The notes beneath the pieces are model-generated. The model was not told where the DNA came from, did no database searches, and saw only the letters and a list, made by a program, of their open reading frames with translations. This document shows, in pieces, positions 21,443 to 31,218 of a DNA stretch of 32,059 nucleotides. The position numbers and the translations under genes are program-made. Within the stretch, counting starts at the first letter, position 1; each line of letters begins with the position of its first letter. The DNA is from Gemmobacter sp. (GTDB lineage: Bacteria > Pseudomonadota > Alphaproteobacteria > Rhodobacterales > Rhodobacteraceae): assembly GCA_030683915.1 (NCBI GenBank), contig JAUXPG010000475.1, positions 1-32,059 on the forward strand. The letters run 5' to 3'.

Positions 21443-21931
21443 ATGGTACCTGAAAAACCCGAATTCCTGCCAACCGACGTGCGCCATTCGCTGCCAATGG
21501 CATTGCTGCGCGCGCGCGAATCGGTGATGCGCCAATTTCGCCCCATGCTCGAAGCCTGCGGTGTGAACGAGCAGCAATGGCGCGTCCTGCGCGTGCTGGC
21601 CGAGGCGGACGAGTTGGACGCATCCGAGGTCGCCACCCGCGCCAACATCCTTGCCCCGTCGCTGACCCGGATGATCCGGTCCATGACCGACCGTGGCCTG
21701 ATCGAAAAAGGCCGCGACGATGCCGATGCGCGGCGCGTGATGCTGCGGATCGCCCCGGCGGGCATGGCCGTGATCCACAATGCCAGCCCAGAATCCCGCC
21801 GCATCTACAAGGATATCGAGTCTGCGTTCGGGCCTGAGCGGATGGAACAGCTGGTCGATCTGCTGAATGCCCTGTGTCAGACGGTGCCCGAGGCGGCGGC
21901 GGGCGACCTTGCGGCGGACGACGCGGGCTAA
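21443..21931 (+). CDS. hpaR: MarR-family regulator, homoprotocatechuate degradation repressor HpaR-like
   Basis: LPMALLRARESVMRQFRPMLEACGVNEQQWRVLRVLAEADELDASEVATRANILAPSLTRMIRSMTDRGLIEKGRDDADARRVMLRIAPAG is the HpaR/HpcR MarR pattern. Divergent from hpaE. Confidence 0.88.
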   Translation: MVPEKPEFLPTDVRHSLPMALLRARESVMRQFRPMLEACGVNEQQWRVLRVLAEADELDASEVATRANILAPSLTRMIRSMTDRGLIEKGRDDADARRVMLRIAPAGMAVIHNASPESRRIYKDIESAFGPERMEQLVDLLNALCQTVPEAAAGDLAADDAG

Positions 21932-22116
21932 AGCGTTTTTTCGAACAAGAAATCCACCTCTGCGTTGGCGGTGACGCGCGAAATTTCGGCCCAGCCATCA
22001 CGGCGGTAAAGCGCCATCGCTTCGGGCAAATGGCGGCTTGTGTCGAGACGCAGCCGCGTCACGCCAGCTGCGGCGTCAGGCATGCCGCAGCCGACGGGGG
22101 CTTGCAAGACTTGCAA
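21928..22116 (-). pseudogene. C-terminal remnant of a GNAT acetyltransferase
   Basis: LQVLQAP...GVTRLRLDTSRHLPEAMALYRRDGWAEISRVTANAEVDFLFEKTL looks like a GNAT C-terminus. The frame reaches a stop at 22165-22167 and only about 100 bp separate it from the next gene, so the N-terminal acetyl-CoA domain is missing. The listed start is a TTG. Confidence 0.6.
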
Positions 22117-22223
22117 CGCGGGCGTCCTTGCCCCAAATGGTGTTGAGAACCCCGGCCAAACCCGCTATGGCCGCCCCGCGCACGTCCGCGCACTTTCGAC
22201 CACTGTCGCCGGAAGGGCCCGCC

Positions 22224-23321
22224 ATGCTTCCCACCCCCTGCTACGTCATCGACAAGGCACGCCTGCTGCCCAACATGGAAAAAATCGCCTGGCTGCGCGA
22301 AGCCTCGGGCGCCAAATCCCTGCTTGCGCTGAAATGTTTTGCAACGTGGTCTGTGTTCGATTTCATGGCGCAGTACATGGATGGCACCACATCCTCGTCG
22401 CTTTATGAGGTGCAGCTGGGGCGCGAGAAGTTTCCGGGTGAAACCCACGCCTATTCCGTCGCCTATGCCCCCGATGAAATCGACGCGGTGCTGGCAAGCT
22501 CGGACAAGATCATCTTCAACACCATCGGCCAGCTTGACCGCTTTGATGCGGTGTCCGCAGGCCATGTGCGCGGCCTGCGCGTCAACCCCGGCGTTTCGAC
22601 CTCGGGGTTCGATCTGGCCGACCCGGCGCGCCCGTTTTCCCGGCTGGGCGAACACGACCCCGAACGCATCGCCGAGGTGGCCGACCGGGTGACCGGCTTC
22701 ATGTTCCACAACAACTGCGAGAACGCTGATTTCGGCCGGTTTGACGCGATGCTGGGCCATATCGAGCAGCGGTTCGGGTTTCTGATCCGCCAGATGAAAT
22801 GGATCTCGCTTGGGGGTGGCATCCACTTTACCGGCGAAGGCTATCCGCTGCATCTGCTGGCCGACCGGCTGAAACGCTTTGCCGATGACAACGGCGTGCA
22901 GGTCTATCTGGAGCCCGGCGAAGCGGCGATCACCAATTCCGCCACGCTTGAGGTGACGGTGCTGGACACCCTGTTCAATGGCAAGAATCTGGCCATCGTG
23001 GACAGTTCCATCGAGGCGCATATGCTGGACCTGCTGATTTACCGCATCAGCGCCAAGATGGAGCCGAACGCTGGCCCGCACGAGTGGATGGTCTGCGGCA
23101 AGTCCTGTCTGGCGGGCGACATCTTTGGCGAGTTCCGTTTTGCCGAACCGCTGAAACCCGGCGACCGTCTGAGCATTCAGGATGCCGCCGGCTACACGAT
23201 GGTCAAGAAAAACTGGTTCAACGGCGTGAAGATGCCGTCGATCGCCGTGCGCGAGCTTGATGGCACGGTGAAGATCGAACGCTCGTTCGGCTATGACGAT
23301 TTCGTAGCCGCCCTATCCTGA
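22224..23321 (+). CDS. nspC: Carboxynorspermidine (carboxyspermidine) decarboxylase
   Basis: MLPTPCYVIDKARLLPNMEKIAWLREASGAKSLLALKCFATWSVFDFMAQYMDGTTSSSLYEVQLGREKF is diagnostic for NspC. Adjacent carboxynorspermidine dehydrogenase. Confidence 0.94.
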   Translation: MLPTPCYVIDKARLLPNMEKIAWLREASGAKSLLALKCFATWSVFDFMAQYMDGTTSSSLYEVQLGREKFPGETHAYSVAYAPDEIDAVLASSDKIIFNTIGQLDRFDAVSAGHVRGLRVNPGVSTSGFDLADPARPFSRLGEHDPERIAEVADRVTGFMFHNNCENADFGRFDAMLGHIEQRFGFLIRQMKWISLGGGIHFTGEGYPLHLLADRLKRFADDNGVQVYLEPGEAAITNSATLEVTVLDTLFNGKNLAIVDSSIEAHMLDLLIYRISAKMEPNAGPHEWMVCGKSCLAGDIFGEFRFAEPLKPGDRLSIQDAAGYTMVKKNWFNGVKMPSIAVRELDGTVKIERSFGYDDFVAALS

Positions 23322-23340
23322 CGACATCCCAAGGAGGTGC

Positions 23341-24591
23341 ATGGGAGCAATGAAACGCAACGTCCTCATAATCGGCGCCGGTGGCGTGGCTCAGGTCGTG
23401 GCGCACAAATGTGCGCAGAACAACGATATTCTGGGTGATATCCACATCGCTTCGCGAACGCTCTCCAAAGTCGAGGCGATGATCGCCAGCATCCGCGAAA
23501 AAGGCAGCCTGAAACAAGCGGACGGGGCGTTGCAGGCCCATGTCGTCGACGCCCGCGAAACGGCCGAAGTTGCGGCGCTGATCCGGGAAACCGGGGCACA
23601 GATCGTCATCAACGTGGCGCAGGCCTTCGTCAACATGCCGGTGCTGGACGCCTGCATCGAAACCGGCGTCGCCTATATGGACACCGCGATTCACGAAGAC
23701 CCGGCCAAGATCTGCGAAACCCCGCCGTGGTATGCCAACTACGAATGGAAGCGGCGCGAGGCCTGCGAACAGGCCGGTGTCACGGCGATTCTGGGTGTCG
23801 GATTTGACCCGGGCGTGGTCAACGCCTATGCCCGCCTCGCCATCGACGATTACGTGCCAGAACCGGCCAGCATCGACATCATCGACATCAACGCCGGTTC
23901 GCATGGCCGCTGGTTTTCCACCAACTTCGACCCGGAAATCAACTTCCGCGAATTCACCGGCACGGTCTATTCGTGGCAGAACGGCGGCTGGCAAGAGAAC
24001 ACCATGTTCGAGGTCGGCCAGACCTGGGACATGCCGGTGGTCGGCCCGCAGAAAACCTACCTGACCGGCCATGACGAGGTGCATTCGCTGTCCGCACGCT
24101 GGCCGCAAGCCGACGTGCGGTTCTGGATGGGGTTTGGTGACCACTACATCAACGTGTTTACCGTGCTCAAGAACCTTGGCCTGCTGTCGGAAAAGCCGGT
24201 GACCACCGCCGAAGGGCTGGAGGTGATTCCGCTCAAGGTGGTAAAGGCCGTGCTGCCCGATCCGGCGTCGCTGGCGCCCGACTATACCGGCAAGACCTGC
24301 ATCGGCACGCTGGTCAAGGGCACCCGCGATGGCAAGCCCGCCGAAGTGCTGGTCTACAACGTGGCCGACCACCGCGAAGCCTATCTTGAGGTGGGGTCGC
24401 AAGGCATCAGCTACACCGCCGGTGTTCCCCCGGTGGCCGCCGCGATGCTGATTGCCGACGGTACATGGGACGTGGGCGCGATGCGCAATGTCGAAGACCT
24501 TGATCCCAAGCCCTTCCTTGCCATCCTTAACCGGATCGGCCTGCCGACCCGCATCCGCGACGCGGAAGGGGACCGCGACCTGACATTCTGA
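23341..24591 (+). CDS. Carboxynorspermidine/carboxyspermidine dehydrogenase (saccharopine dehydrogenase family)
   Basis: NVLIIGAGGVAQVVAHKCAQNNDILGDIHIASRTLSKVEAM, DTAIHEDPAKICETPPWYANYEWKRREACEQAGVTAILGVGFDPGVVNAYARLA. Directly follows nspC. Start 23341 or 23350. Confidence 0.93.
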   Translation: MGAMKRNVLIIGAGGVAQVVAHKCAQNNDILGDIHIASRTLSKVEAMIASIREKGSLKQADGALQAHVVDARETAEVAALIRETGAQIVINVAQAFVNMPVLDACIETGVAYMDTAIHEDPAKICETPPWYANYEWKRREACEQAGVTAILGVGFDPGVVNAYARLAIDDYVPEPASIDIIDINAGSHGRWFSTNFDPEINFREFTGTVYSWQNGGWQENTMFEVGQTWDMPVVGPQKTYLTGHDEVHSLSARWPQADVRFWMGFGDHYINVFTVLKNLGLLSEKPVTTAEGLEVIPLKVVKAVLPDPASLAPDYTGKTCIGTLVKGTRDGKPAEVLVYNVADHREAYLEVGSQGISYTAGVPPVAAAMLIADGTWDVGAMRNVEDLDPKPFLAILNRIGLPTRIRDAEGDRDLTF

Positions 24592-24610
24592 GCGGTCGCA
24601 CGCCGACGTG

Positions 24611-24640
24611 AACCGGGGGGCACGTTTTCCCCGGTTTTTC
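24611..24640 (+). terminator. Rho-independent terminator after the nspC/dehydrogenase operon
   Basis: AACCGGGG-GGCACGTTTT-CCCCGGTT followed by TTT: perfect 8-bp stem plus T-run, 20 bp after the stop. Confidence 0.75.
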
Positions 24641-24709
24641 TGCGCGCCCCGCATTGCCCCGACGCGGGGTGCGTGTCAGATTCAACGGACCTTTGTGCAA
24701 GGGGGTTGC

Positions 24710-26503
24710 GTGTCCAACGGGTTCGGGCTTTTCAGGTGGGCGCCGCTGTTGCTTGTGGCCTTGGTCGCCTTGCCCGGGCATGCGCTGGACGGCGTGACCT
24801 TCCGCCTGCCCGGCGCGCCACCGGACCTTGCCGCTACGCTGCGCGCCGCCTCGCTTACGGAAACCGCGCGCCGCGAAGGCCGGGCCGACGCGCAAGAGGT
24901 GTTCGCCGCAGCGCAGGCCGATTATGGCCGCCTTCTGGGTGCGCTTTACGCCGCCGGGCATTATTCCGGCACCATCTCCATCCGGGTTGACGGGCGCGAG
25001 GCAGCGAACATCGCGCCGCTGAATGCCCCAACGACCATCCGGCAGATCGAGATCGAGGTGCGCCCCGGCCCGCCCTTCCGCTTCGGTCGGGCCGAAGCCG
25101 CCCCCTTGGCCACCGGAACCGCGTTGCCCGAAGGGTTCGCCACCGGCGCGCCCGCGTTGTCGGGCACCATCCGCGCCGCAGCCGAAGCGGCGGTTGACGG
25201 CTGGCGCGATGCGGGCCACGCCAAGGCGCGCGTGGGCGATCAGTCGCTGACCGCCGATCATCCGCGCGCAGTGCTCGATGCTCGGCTGGCCCTTGCCCCC
25301 GGTCCGCAGGCCCGGTTCGGGCGGCTGACCTTTACCGGCCACGCCCGCATGCGCGAAGCGCGGCTGTTGAAGATTGCGGGCCTGACGCCCGGTGCGGTCT
25401 ATTCGCCCGCCGAACTGCGCAAGGCCGCTGACCGCCTTCGCCGCACCGGGGTGTTCCGGTCGGTCGCATTGACCGAGGCGGAAGCGCTTGGCCCCGGTGC
25501 CACGCTCGACATCACTGCCAACGTGGTCGAAATGCCGTGGCGGCGGCTTGGATTTGGCGCCGAACTGACCAGCACCGAGGGCGGCACGCTGTCGGCCTTC
25601 TGGTTGCACCGCAACCTGCGCGGCGGGGGCGAACGGTTCCGGATTGAACTCGAAGCCACCCATATCGGCCTGAACGACGGCGGTATCGACTGGACCTTGG
25701 GCGTGGAGCTGGAACGCCCCGCCACCTTCACCCCCGACACCACCGCGCGCCTGACCTTCGATCTGGGGCGCGACCAGATGCGGCAGGCGCGCATCGACAC
25801 GTTGGCCGTGGGCTTTGGCCTGCGGCACATTTTCAACGAACGTCTTACCGGACGCGCGGACATCGCCTATTCCGTCTCCCGCGTGTCCGACACCACCGGG
25901 CGGCGCAGCTTTCGCAGCCTGTCGCTTCCGGTGGGCCTGACATGGGATCGCCGGGATACGGCGCTCGACACCCGCCGCGGATTCTGGATCGACGCCGAGG
26001 CGATGCCCTTTGTCGGGTTCGGCGCCACGGGGTCGGGGCTGCGCGGCACTCTCGATGCGCGCGGGTTCTACCCCGTGGGCGAACGCGTAGTTCTGGCGGC
26101 GCGGCTGCAAGGCGGCATCATCACCGGCAGCGACCTCACAGACACGCCGCGCAACTATCTGTTCTGGTCGGGCGGCGGCGGCACCGTGCGCGGCCAACCC
26201 TTCCGGTCGCTCGGCGTGAACATCGGGCGGATGATCACGGGCGGCACCCAGTTCATCGGCGGCTCGGTCGAAGTGCGCGGCAAGGTGACCGACAGCATCG
26301 GCGTGGTCGGGTTCTTTGACTATGGCCGGATCACCGACAGCCGCTTCAGCGCGGCCCCCGCCAGCAACTGGCACGCCGGGGCGGGCGTCGGGGTGCGCTA
26401 TGCCACCCCCGTCGGCCCCATCCGGCTGGACATCGCCGCCCCCGCAGGCGGGCGCAAGGGCGGCGGCGTGCAGTTCTACCTTGGCATCGGGCAGGCATTC
26501 TGA
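24710..26503 (+). CDS. tamA: TamA-like autotransporter assembly outer-membrane protein (BamA/Omp85 superfamily)
   Basis: Signal-peptide-like VSNGFGLFRWAPLLLVALVALPGHA from GTG at 24710 with AAGGGGG upstream. POTRA-like repeats and an Omp85 C-terminus (GGGGTVRGQPFRSLGVN..., VGVRYATPVGPIRLDIAAP...FYLGIGQAF). Overlaps tamB. Confidence 0.88.
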   Translation: MSNGFGLFRWAPLLLVALVALPGHALDGVTFRLPGAPPDLAATLRAASLTETARREGRADAQEVFAAAQADYGRLLGALYAAGHYSGTISIRVDGREAANIAPLNAPTTIRQIEIEVRPGPPFRFGRAEAAPLATGTALPEGFATGAPALSGTIRAAAEAAVDGWRDAGHAKARVGDQSLTADHPRAVLDARLALAPGPQARFGRLTFTGHARMREARLLKIAGLTPGAVYSPAELRKAADRLRRTGVFRSVALTEAEALGPGATLDITANVVEMPWRRLGFGAELTSTEGGTLSAFWLHRNLRGGGERFRIELEATHIGLNDGGIDWTLGVELERPATFTPDTTARLTFDLGRDQMRQARIDTLAVGFGLRHIFNERLTGRADIAYSVSRVSDTTGRRSFRSLSLPVGLTWDRRDTALDTRRGFWIDAEAMPFVGFGATGSGLRGTLDARGFYPVGERVVLAARLQGGIITGSDLTDTPRNYLFWSGGGGTVRGQPFRSLGVNIGRMITGGTQFIGGSVEVRGKVTDSIGVVGFFDYGRITDSRFSAAPASNWHAGAGVGVRYATPVGPIRLDIAAPAGGRKGGGVQFYLGIGQAF

Positions 26504-29500
26504 TGCGGCGCGCGTTGGTTCTTGCCCTTTGCCTCTGGCCGCTGACCGCCGCGGCGCAGGACGATGACCGTGGCTTTCTGACCCGGTTTCTGGAGGAAAA
26601 CCTGTCGGGCGACGGCCGGCAAGTGCGGTTCGAAGGGTTCTCAGGCGCCCTGTCGTCCCGCGCGCAGGTCGCGGAACTGACTGTTTCGGACGAAACCGGC
26701 GTCTGGCTTCGGCTGACAGACGTGACGCTGGACTGGAATCGCAGTGCGCTGTTGTCAGGCCGGGTCGAGGTGACCAGCCTGACCGCGGCCGAAATCGTGC
26801 TTGACCGTTTGCCGCCCCCCGGCCCCGACGCCAATCTGCCCAGCCCCGAGGCGGTGCCCTTTTCCCTGCCGGACCTGCCGGTTTCGGTGAAGATCGGGCA
26901 ACTCAGCGCCGCCAGCATCCGGCTTGGTGCCGCCGTGCTTGGCCAGCCGGTCGAGGCGACGCTGGAAGGGTCCGCAGACCTTGCCGGTGGCGAAGGCAGC
27001 GCAGCGCTGGTGCTGGACCGGCGCGATGCGGGCGGCGCGCTGCGCTTGACCGGCGGCTTTGTCAACGCCACCCGCCGCCTGCAACTGGACCTGTCGTTGC
27101 AGGAACCGCCTGGCGGCATCGCTGCCGGCCTGCTGGGGCTTCCGGGCACACCGTCGCTGGCGCTCAACATCGCCGGTGACGGCCCGATCGAGGATTTCGA
27201 GGCGGTGGTATCGCTGGCGACCGAGGGGCAGGATCGGCTGTTCGGCTCGGTCCGCGTGTCGTCCACGACCGATGGCGCGCGCGGGTTCCGCGCCGACCTG
27301 AAGGGTGATGTCGCGCCGCTGTTCCTGCCGGAATATCAGGCGTTCTTCGGCCCCGAGGTCGCGCTGCTTGCCGAAGGGCAGCGCGCCGCGTCGGGCGCGA
27401 TGGACCTGTCGGTGCTCCGCATCGAATCGGCGGCGTTGCAGGTGCAGGGCACCGCCCGCATCGCGTCAGACGGCATTCCCCAGCGATTTGACCTCGCGCT
27501 GGACCTTGGCGCCGCCCGTGGCGCGCGGGTGCTGTTGCCGTTGCCCGGCGACCCGGTGCGCGTGGCCTCGGCCCGGCTGCGGATGGCGTTTGACGCTGCG
27601 GGCGGTGGCGATGGCTGGCGGCTGATCGGTTCGGTGATCGGGTTGGATACCGCAGCCCTTGCCGCTGACCGGCTGGCGCTCGAGGGCAGCGGCCGCATCG
27701 CGCGCCAGCCCGGTGGCCAACGCATGATCGGCGGCACGCTTGGCTTTGACGGCGAGGGCCTTGTGCCGGCCGACCCGGCAATGGCACAGGTTCTGGGCGA
27801 TGCGCTTGCCGGTACCGCGCGGTTCCACTGGATCGACGGCGCGCCCTTGGCGCTGACGCAACTGGAGCTGGCGGGAACCGGCTATGGCCTGACCGCTTCG
27901 GCACAGGTGACCGGGCCGGTGACAGCGCTGACCGTCAACGGCACCGTCGAAGCCGAAATGGAGGATCTGGGCCGCCTGACCGTTCTGGCCGGGCGTCCCT
28001 TGGGCGGGTCGGGGCGCGTCGGCTGGACCGGGGCCGTTTCGCCGCTGTCCGGTGTGTTTGACGGGGTTGCCACGGTGCAGGGCCGCAACGTCACCGTCAA
28101 TCAGGCCGAGGTTGACGCCCTGTTGGCCGGGAACAGCGTCATCCGCCTTGACGCCGCGCGCGGCCCCGAGGGCACGCAGCTGCGCGCGCTGGACGTGGTG
28201 GCGCGCACACTGCACCTGCAGGGTCAGGGCTGGGTCCGGTCCTCCGGGCCGGATCTGGTGCTTGATCTGGATTTCGCGGACCTGTCGGTGCTGGGCGACG
28301 GGCGTGCGGGCCAGCTTGTCGCGCAGGCGAAGGTGCAGGGCACCTCGCTGACCGATGATCTGTCGCTTGGGCTGAAAGGCACCGGCACCGACCTGCGCCT
28401 GGGGGTGGCCGAACTGGATGGCCTGTTGCGCGGCGAAACGACGCTGGATGTGGCCACCCGGTTCGCAGGCGGCTTGCTGCGGCTTGACCGCGCCGAACTG
28501 GCCGGGCCGACGTGGCAGGTCGCCACCCAAGGCACGCTTGGCGACATCACCCGCGAGCTGACCGCCCGACTTCGTTTCGACGATCTGCGCCTTGCCGGGC
28601 CGCGCTATCGCGGCGTGCTTACCGGAAATGTGGCCTATACGCTGGAGGACGGGCGCGAAACTGCCACGCTTTCGGCCCGCACCGAAGGGCTCGCCATCGG
28701 CAACCCGCAGGCCGACAGCCTGTTGCGCGGCACGACCGGGCTTGTTGCGTCGGCCAGCCGCGAGGCCGGGGTGATCCGCATTGAAGGGCTGCGGCTCGAC
28801 AACCCGCAACTTTCCGCCCGCGCAGACGCCAGCCAGACCGGCGATGACCGGCGGCTGGACATCACAGCCCGTCTGGCGGACCTTGCGGCGCTGGTGCCCG
28901 GTGTGCCCGGGCCGCTCACACTGTCGGGCCGCGTGGATGAACGGGCAGGACGGGTCACGCTGGACCTTGCAGCGCAGGGACCGGGCAACATTTCAGCCCG
29001 CGTGGGCGGCACGGCGGCGGTCGATTTTTCCACTGCGGCGCTGCGGGTTGACGGCACCGCCGATGCGGCTTTGGCCAACGCCTTTCTTGGTCCTGTCGCG
29101 CTACGCGGGCCGCTGCGCTTTGATCTGGCGATGAACGGGCAACCCTCGCTCGCCGCGCTGTCGGGCACGATCAGCCTGTCCGGCGGGCGGCTGACGCTGG
29201 CCAACCCGCCCTTTGCCTTTTCGGGGGTTGAAATCACCGCCGCGCTGGCGGCGGGCCGGGCACAGCTGTCGGTGCAGGCCGCTTCGGATGCCGGGGGGCG
29301 CGTGACCGTGGCCGGGCCTGTGGCGCTGACGGCGCCCTATTCCGGCGATCTAGCCGTAACGCTTGACGCGCTCGCGTTGCGTGACCCCCGGCTTTACGAA
29401 ACCCGCGCCAACGGCCGCCTGATGGTCAGCGGGCCGCTGACCGGGGGGGCGCGCATTTCCGGGCGCGTGGATCTGGGCGATACCGAACTGCGCATCCCGT

Positions 29501-30330
29501 CGTCGGGCCTTGGCGGCATCGCGGCCATTCCCGACCTGCGCCATGTCGGCGAGCCTGCCGCCGTGCGCCAGACCCGCGCCCGCGCGGGCTTGCTGGGAAA
29601 CGGGGCAGGCGGGCGCAGCGGCGGAGCGGCCCGGGCCTATCCGCTGGATGTGATCGTCTCTGCGCCGAACCGGGTGTTCATCCGGGGGCGAGGACTTGAT
29701 GCCGAACTCGGTGGCGATTTCCGCATCTCGGGCACGACAGCGAATGTCGTGCCGTCGGGCGGGCTGCAACTGATCCGCGGGCGGCTTGATCTGCTGGGCA
29801 GGCGGTTCGCCTTCACCGAGGGATCATTGCAGATGGAGGGCAGCCTTGTTCCCACCATCCGCCTGGTCGCCACCACCGATACGGTCGATGGCAGCGCCAG
29901 CGTCATTGTCGACGGCCCCGCCGATGCGCCCAGCATCCGCTTTGAATCCAGCCCCGAACTGCCCGAGGAAGAGGTCGTCGCCCGCCTGCTGTTCGGTCGC
30001 GGACTGACCACGCTGACCCCGCTTCAAGCGGCGCAGTTGGCCTCGGCTGTAGCGACGCTGACCGGCAAGGGCGGCAGCGGCGTGGTTGACCGGCTGCGCA
30101 AATCCTTTGGCCTTGATGATTTTGACGTCTCGGCCTCGGAAAGTGGCGCCGCAGCGGTGCGGGCGGGCAAATACCTTTCGGAAAACATCTATGTGGACCT
30201 GACACTGGGCAGCGACGGCAAATCCGAGGTGTCTATCAACCTTGATCTGTCACCTTCGGTCACCGTGCGTGGCCGGGCGGGGGGCGACGGCGGCACCGGC
30301 GTCGGCATCCACTTTGTACGCGATTACTGA
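26503..30330 (+). CDS. tamB: TamB-like translocation/assembly module protein (DUF490)
   Basis: 1275-aa beta-repeat protein with signal peptide MRRALVLALCLWPLTAAAQ. C-terminal DUF490 signature IRGRGLDAELGGDFRISGT...GRLDLLGRRFAFTEGSLQMEGS...SSPELPEEEVVARLLFGR. Overlaps the tamA stop. Confidence 0.94.
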   Translation: MRRALVLALCLWPLTAAAQDDDRGFLTRFLEENLSGDGRQVRFEGFSGALSSRAQVAELTVSDETGVWLRLTDVTLDWNRSALLSGRVEVTSLTAAEIVLDRLPPPGPDANLPSPEAVPFSLPDLPVSVKIGQLSAASIRLGAAVLGQPVEATLEGSADLAGGEGSAALVLDRRDAGGALRLTGGFVNATRRLQLDLSLQEPPGGIAAGLLGLPGTPSLALNIAGDGPIEDFEAVVSLATEGQDRLFGSVRVSSTTDGARGFRADLKGDVAPLFLPEYQAFFGPEVALLAEGQRAASGAMDLSVLRIESAALQVQGTARIASDGIPQRFDLALDLGAARGARVLLPLPGDPVRVASARLRMAFDAAGGGDGWRLIGSVIGLDTAALAADRLALEGSGRIARQPGGQRMIGGTLGFDGEGLVPADPAMAQVLGDALAGTARFHWIDGAPLALTQLELAGTGYGLTASAQVTGPVTALTVNGTVEAEMEDLGRLTVLAGRPLGGSGRVGWTGAVSPLSGVFDGVATVQGRNVTVNQAEVDALLAGNSVIRLDAARGPEGTQLRALDVVARTLHLQGQGWVRSSGPDLVLDLDFADLSVLGDGRAGQLVAQAKVQGTSLTDDLSLGLKGTGTDLRLGVAELDGLLRGETTLDVATRFAGGLLRLDRAELAGPTWQVATQGTLGDITRELTARLRFDDLRLAGPRYRGVLTGNVAYTLEDGRETATLSARTEGLAIGNPQADSLLRGTTGLVASASREAGVIRIEGLRLDNPQLSARADASQTGDDRRLDITARLADLAALVPGVPGPLTLSGRVDERAGRVTLDLAAQGPGNISARVGGTAAVDFSTAALRVDGTADAALANAFLGPVALRGPLRFDLAMNGQPSLAALSGTISLSGGRLTLANPPFAFSGVEITAALAAGRAQLSVQAASDAGGRVTVAGPVALTAPYSGDLAVTLDALALRDPRLYETRANGRLMVSGPLTGGARISGRVDLGDTELRIPSSGLGGIAAIPDLRHVGEPAAVRQTRARAGLLGNGAGGRSGGAARAYPLDVIVSAPNRVFIRGRGLDAELGGDFRISGTTANVVPSGGLQLIRGRLDLLGRRFAFTEGSLQMEGSLVPTIRLVATTDTVDGSASVIVDGPADAPSIRFESSPELPEEEVVARLLFGRGLTTLTPLQAAQLASAVATLTGKGGSGVVDRLRKSFGLDDFDVSASESGAAAVRAGKYLSENIYVDLTLGSDGKSEVSINLDLSPSVTVRGRAGGDGGTGVGIHFVRDY

Positions 30331-31145
30331 ACGCGCCCGGACCGAAGCGCGTTGACGGCGGCGCCCATCAGCACGGCCCAGGCACTCAGGTACACCCACA
30401 TCAACAAGGCCGCCACCGCGCCGATGGACCCGTAGATCTTGTTGAAGGTGCCAAAGCTCGACAGGTAAAAGGCAAAGCCCTCGGAGACCGCCAGCCACAG
30501 CGCCACCGCCACCAGCAGCCCGATGGAAAACAGCGGCGGGCGGCGGCCCGGCGCCGAGGGGCCATAGCGATAGACCAGCCCCACGCCCAGCACCGTTGCC
30601 AGCGGCGCGATGGCCCAGCGTGCCAACGTCATCAATCCGGCCTCATAGGACCCGAGGGGCACAAAGCCCAAACCCAGCGGCACCAGCACCCCCGCCGTCA
30701 GCGCGATCAGCGCCGCCGCCACCATGGCCAGCGTCAGAATGAGCGCCACCACCTGATGCCGAACCCCGCCCCGGGTTTCCTGTCCGAACACCGCGTTGAT
30801 ACCTTGCACCAGCGCCGCCATTCCGGCCCGCGCCGACCACAGCGCCGCGCCAAGGCTGATCGCCGTGGCCCAGCCCAGACTGGCGGGTTCCGCCTCGACC
30901 AACCCCATGACCTGACCATTCAACAACTCAAACGCATCGCGCGGCAGGAAGTTGTCCAGATTGGCCATGTTGTCGGCCACCACATGCCGGTCGGCAAACA
31001 GCCCCCAGATGGCCACCAGCGCGGCGACAGCCGGAAAAATCGCCAGCACGCCGAAAAACGCGACTCCGGCCGCAATCAGCCCAAGGTGACGCGACGCCGA
31101 GAGGTCGTTCAGCCGCACCAGATATCGCCAACACCGCCGGATCAT
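30324..31145 (-). CDS. YihY/virulence factor BrkB family membrane protein
   Basis: LSASRHLGLIAAGVAFFGVLAIFPAVAALVAIWGLFAD, WATAISLGAALWSARAGMAALVQGINAVFGQ, KIYGSIGAVAALLMWVYLSAWAVLMGAAVNA: YihY/BrkB pattern. Confidence 0.92.
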   Translation of the reverse strand: MIRRCWRYLVRLNDLSASRHLGLIAAGVAFFGVLAIFPAVAALVAIWGLFADRHVVADNMANLDNFLPRDAFELLNGQVMGLVEAEPASLGWATAISLGAALWSARAGMAALVQGINAVFGQETRGGVRHQVVALILTLAMVAAALIALTAGVLVPLGLGFVPLGSYEAGLMTLARWAIAPLATVLGVGLVYRYGPSAPGRRPPLFSIGLLVAVALWLAVSEGFAFYLSSFGTFNKIYGSIGAVAALLMWVYLSAWAVLMGAAVNALRSGRVQ

Positions 31146-31172
31146 CGCAAAGCCGTATCCTCAGATGCAAAA

Positions 31173-31195
31173 GGGCAGGCGACTGGCGCCTGCCC
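31173..31195 (-). terminator. Rho-independent terminator downstream of the small YjbE-like gene
   Basis: GGGCAGGCG-ACTGG-CGCCTGCCC perfect 9-bp stem. On the minus strand it is followed by TTTT (complement of AAAA at 31169-31172). Confidence 0.8.
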
Positions 31196-31218
31196 CCTCC
31201 ACATCATCTGACGGATTA

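Noticed and set aside
24527-26374. 615-aa minus-strand ORF
   Set aside because: Antisense to tamA, which has a signal peptide and Omp85 C-terminal features; no recognisable domain in the antisense frame.
27466-28809. 447-aa minus-strand ORF inside tamB
   Set aside because: Antisense shadow of tamB; composition biased to Gln/Arg/His/Gly and no start context.
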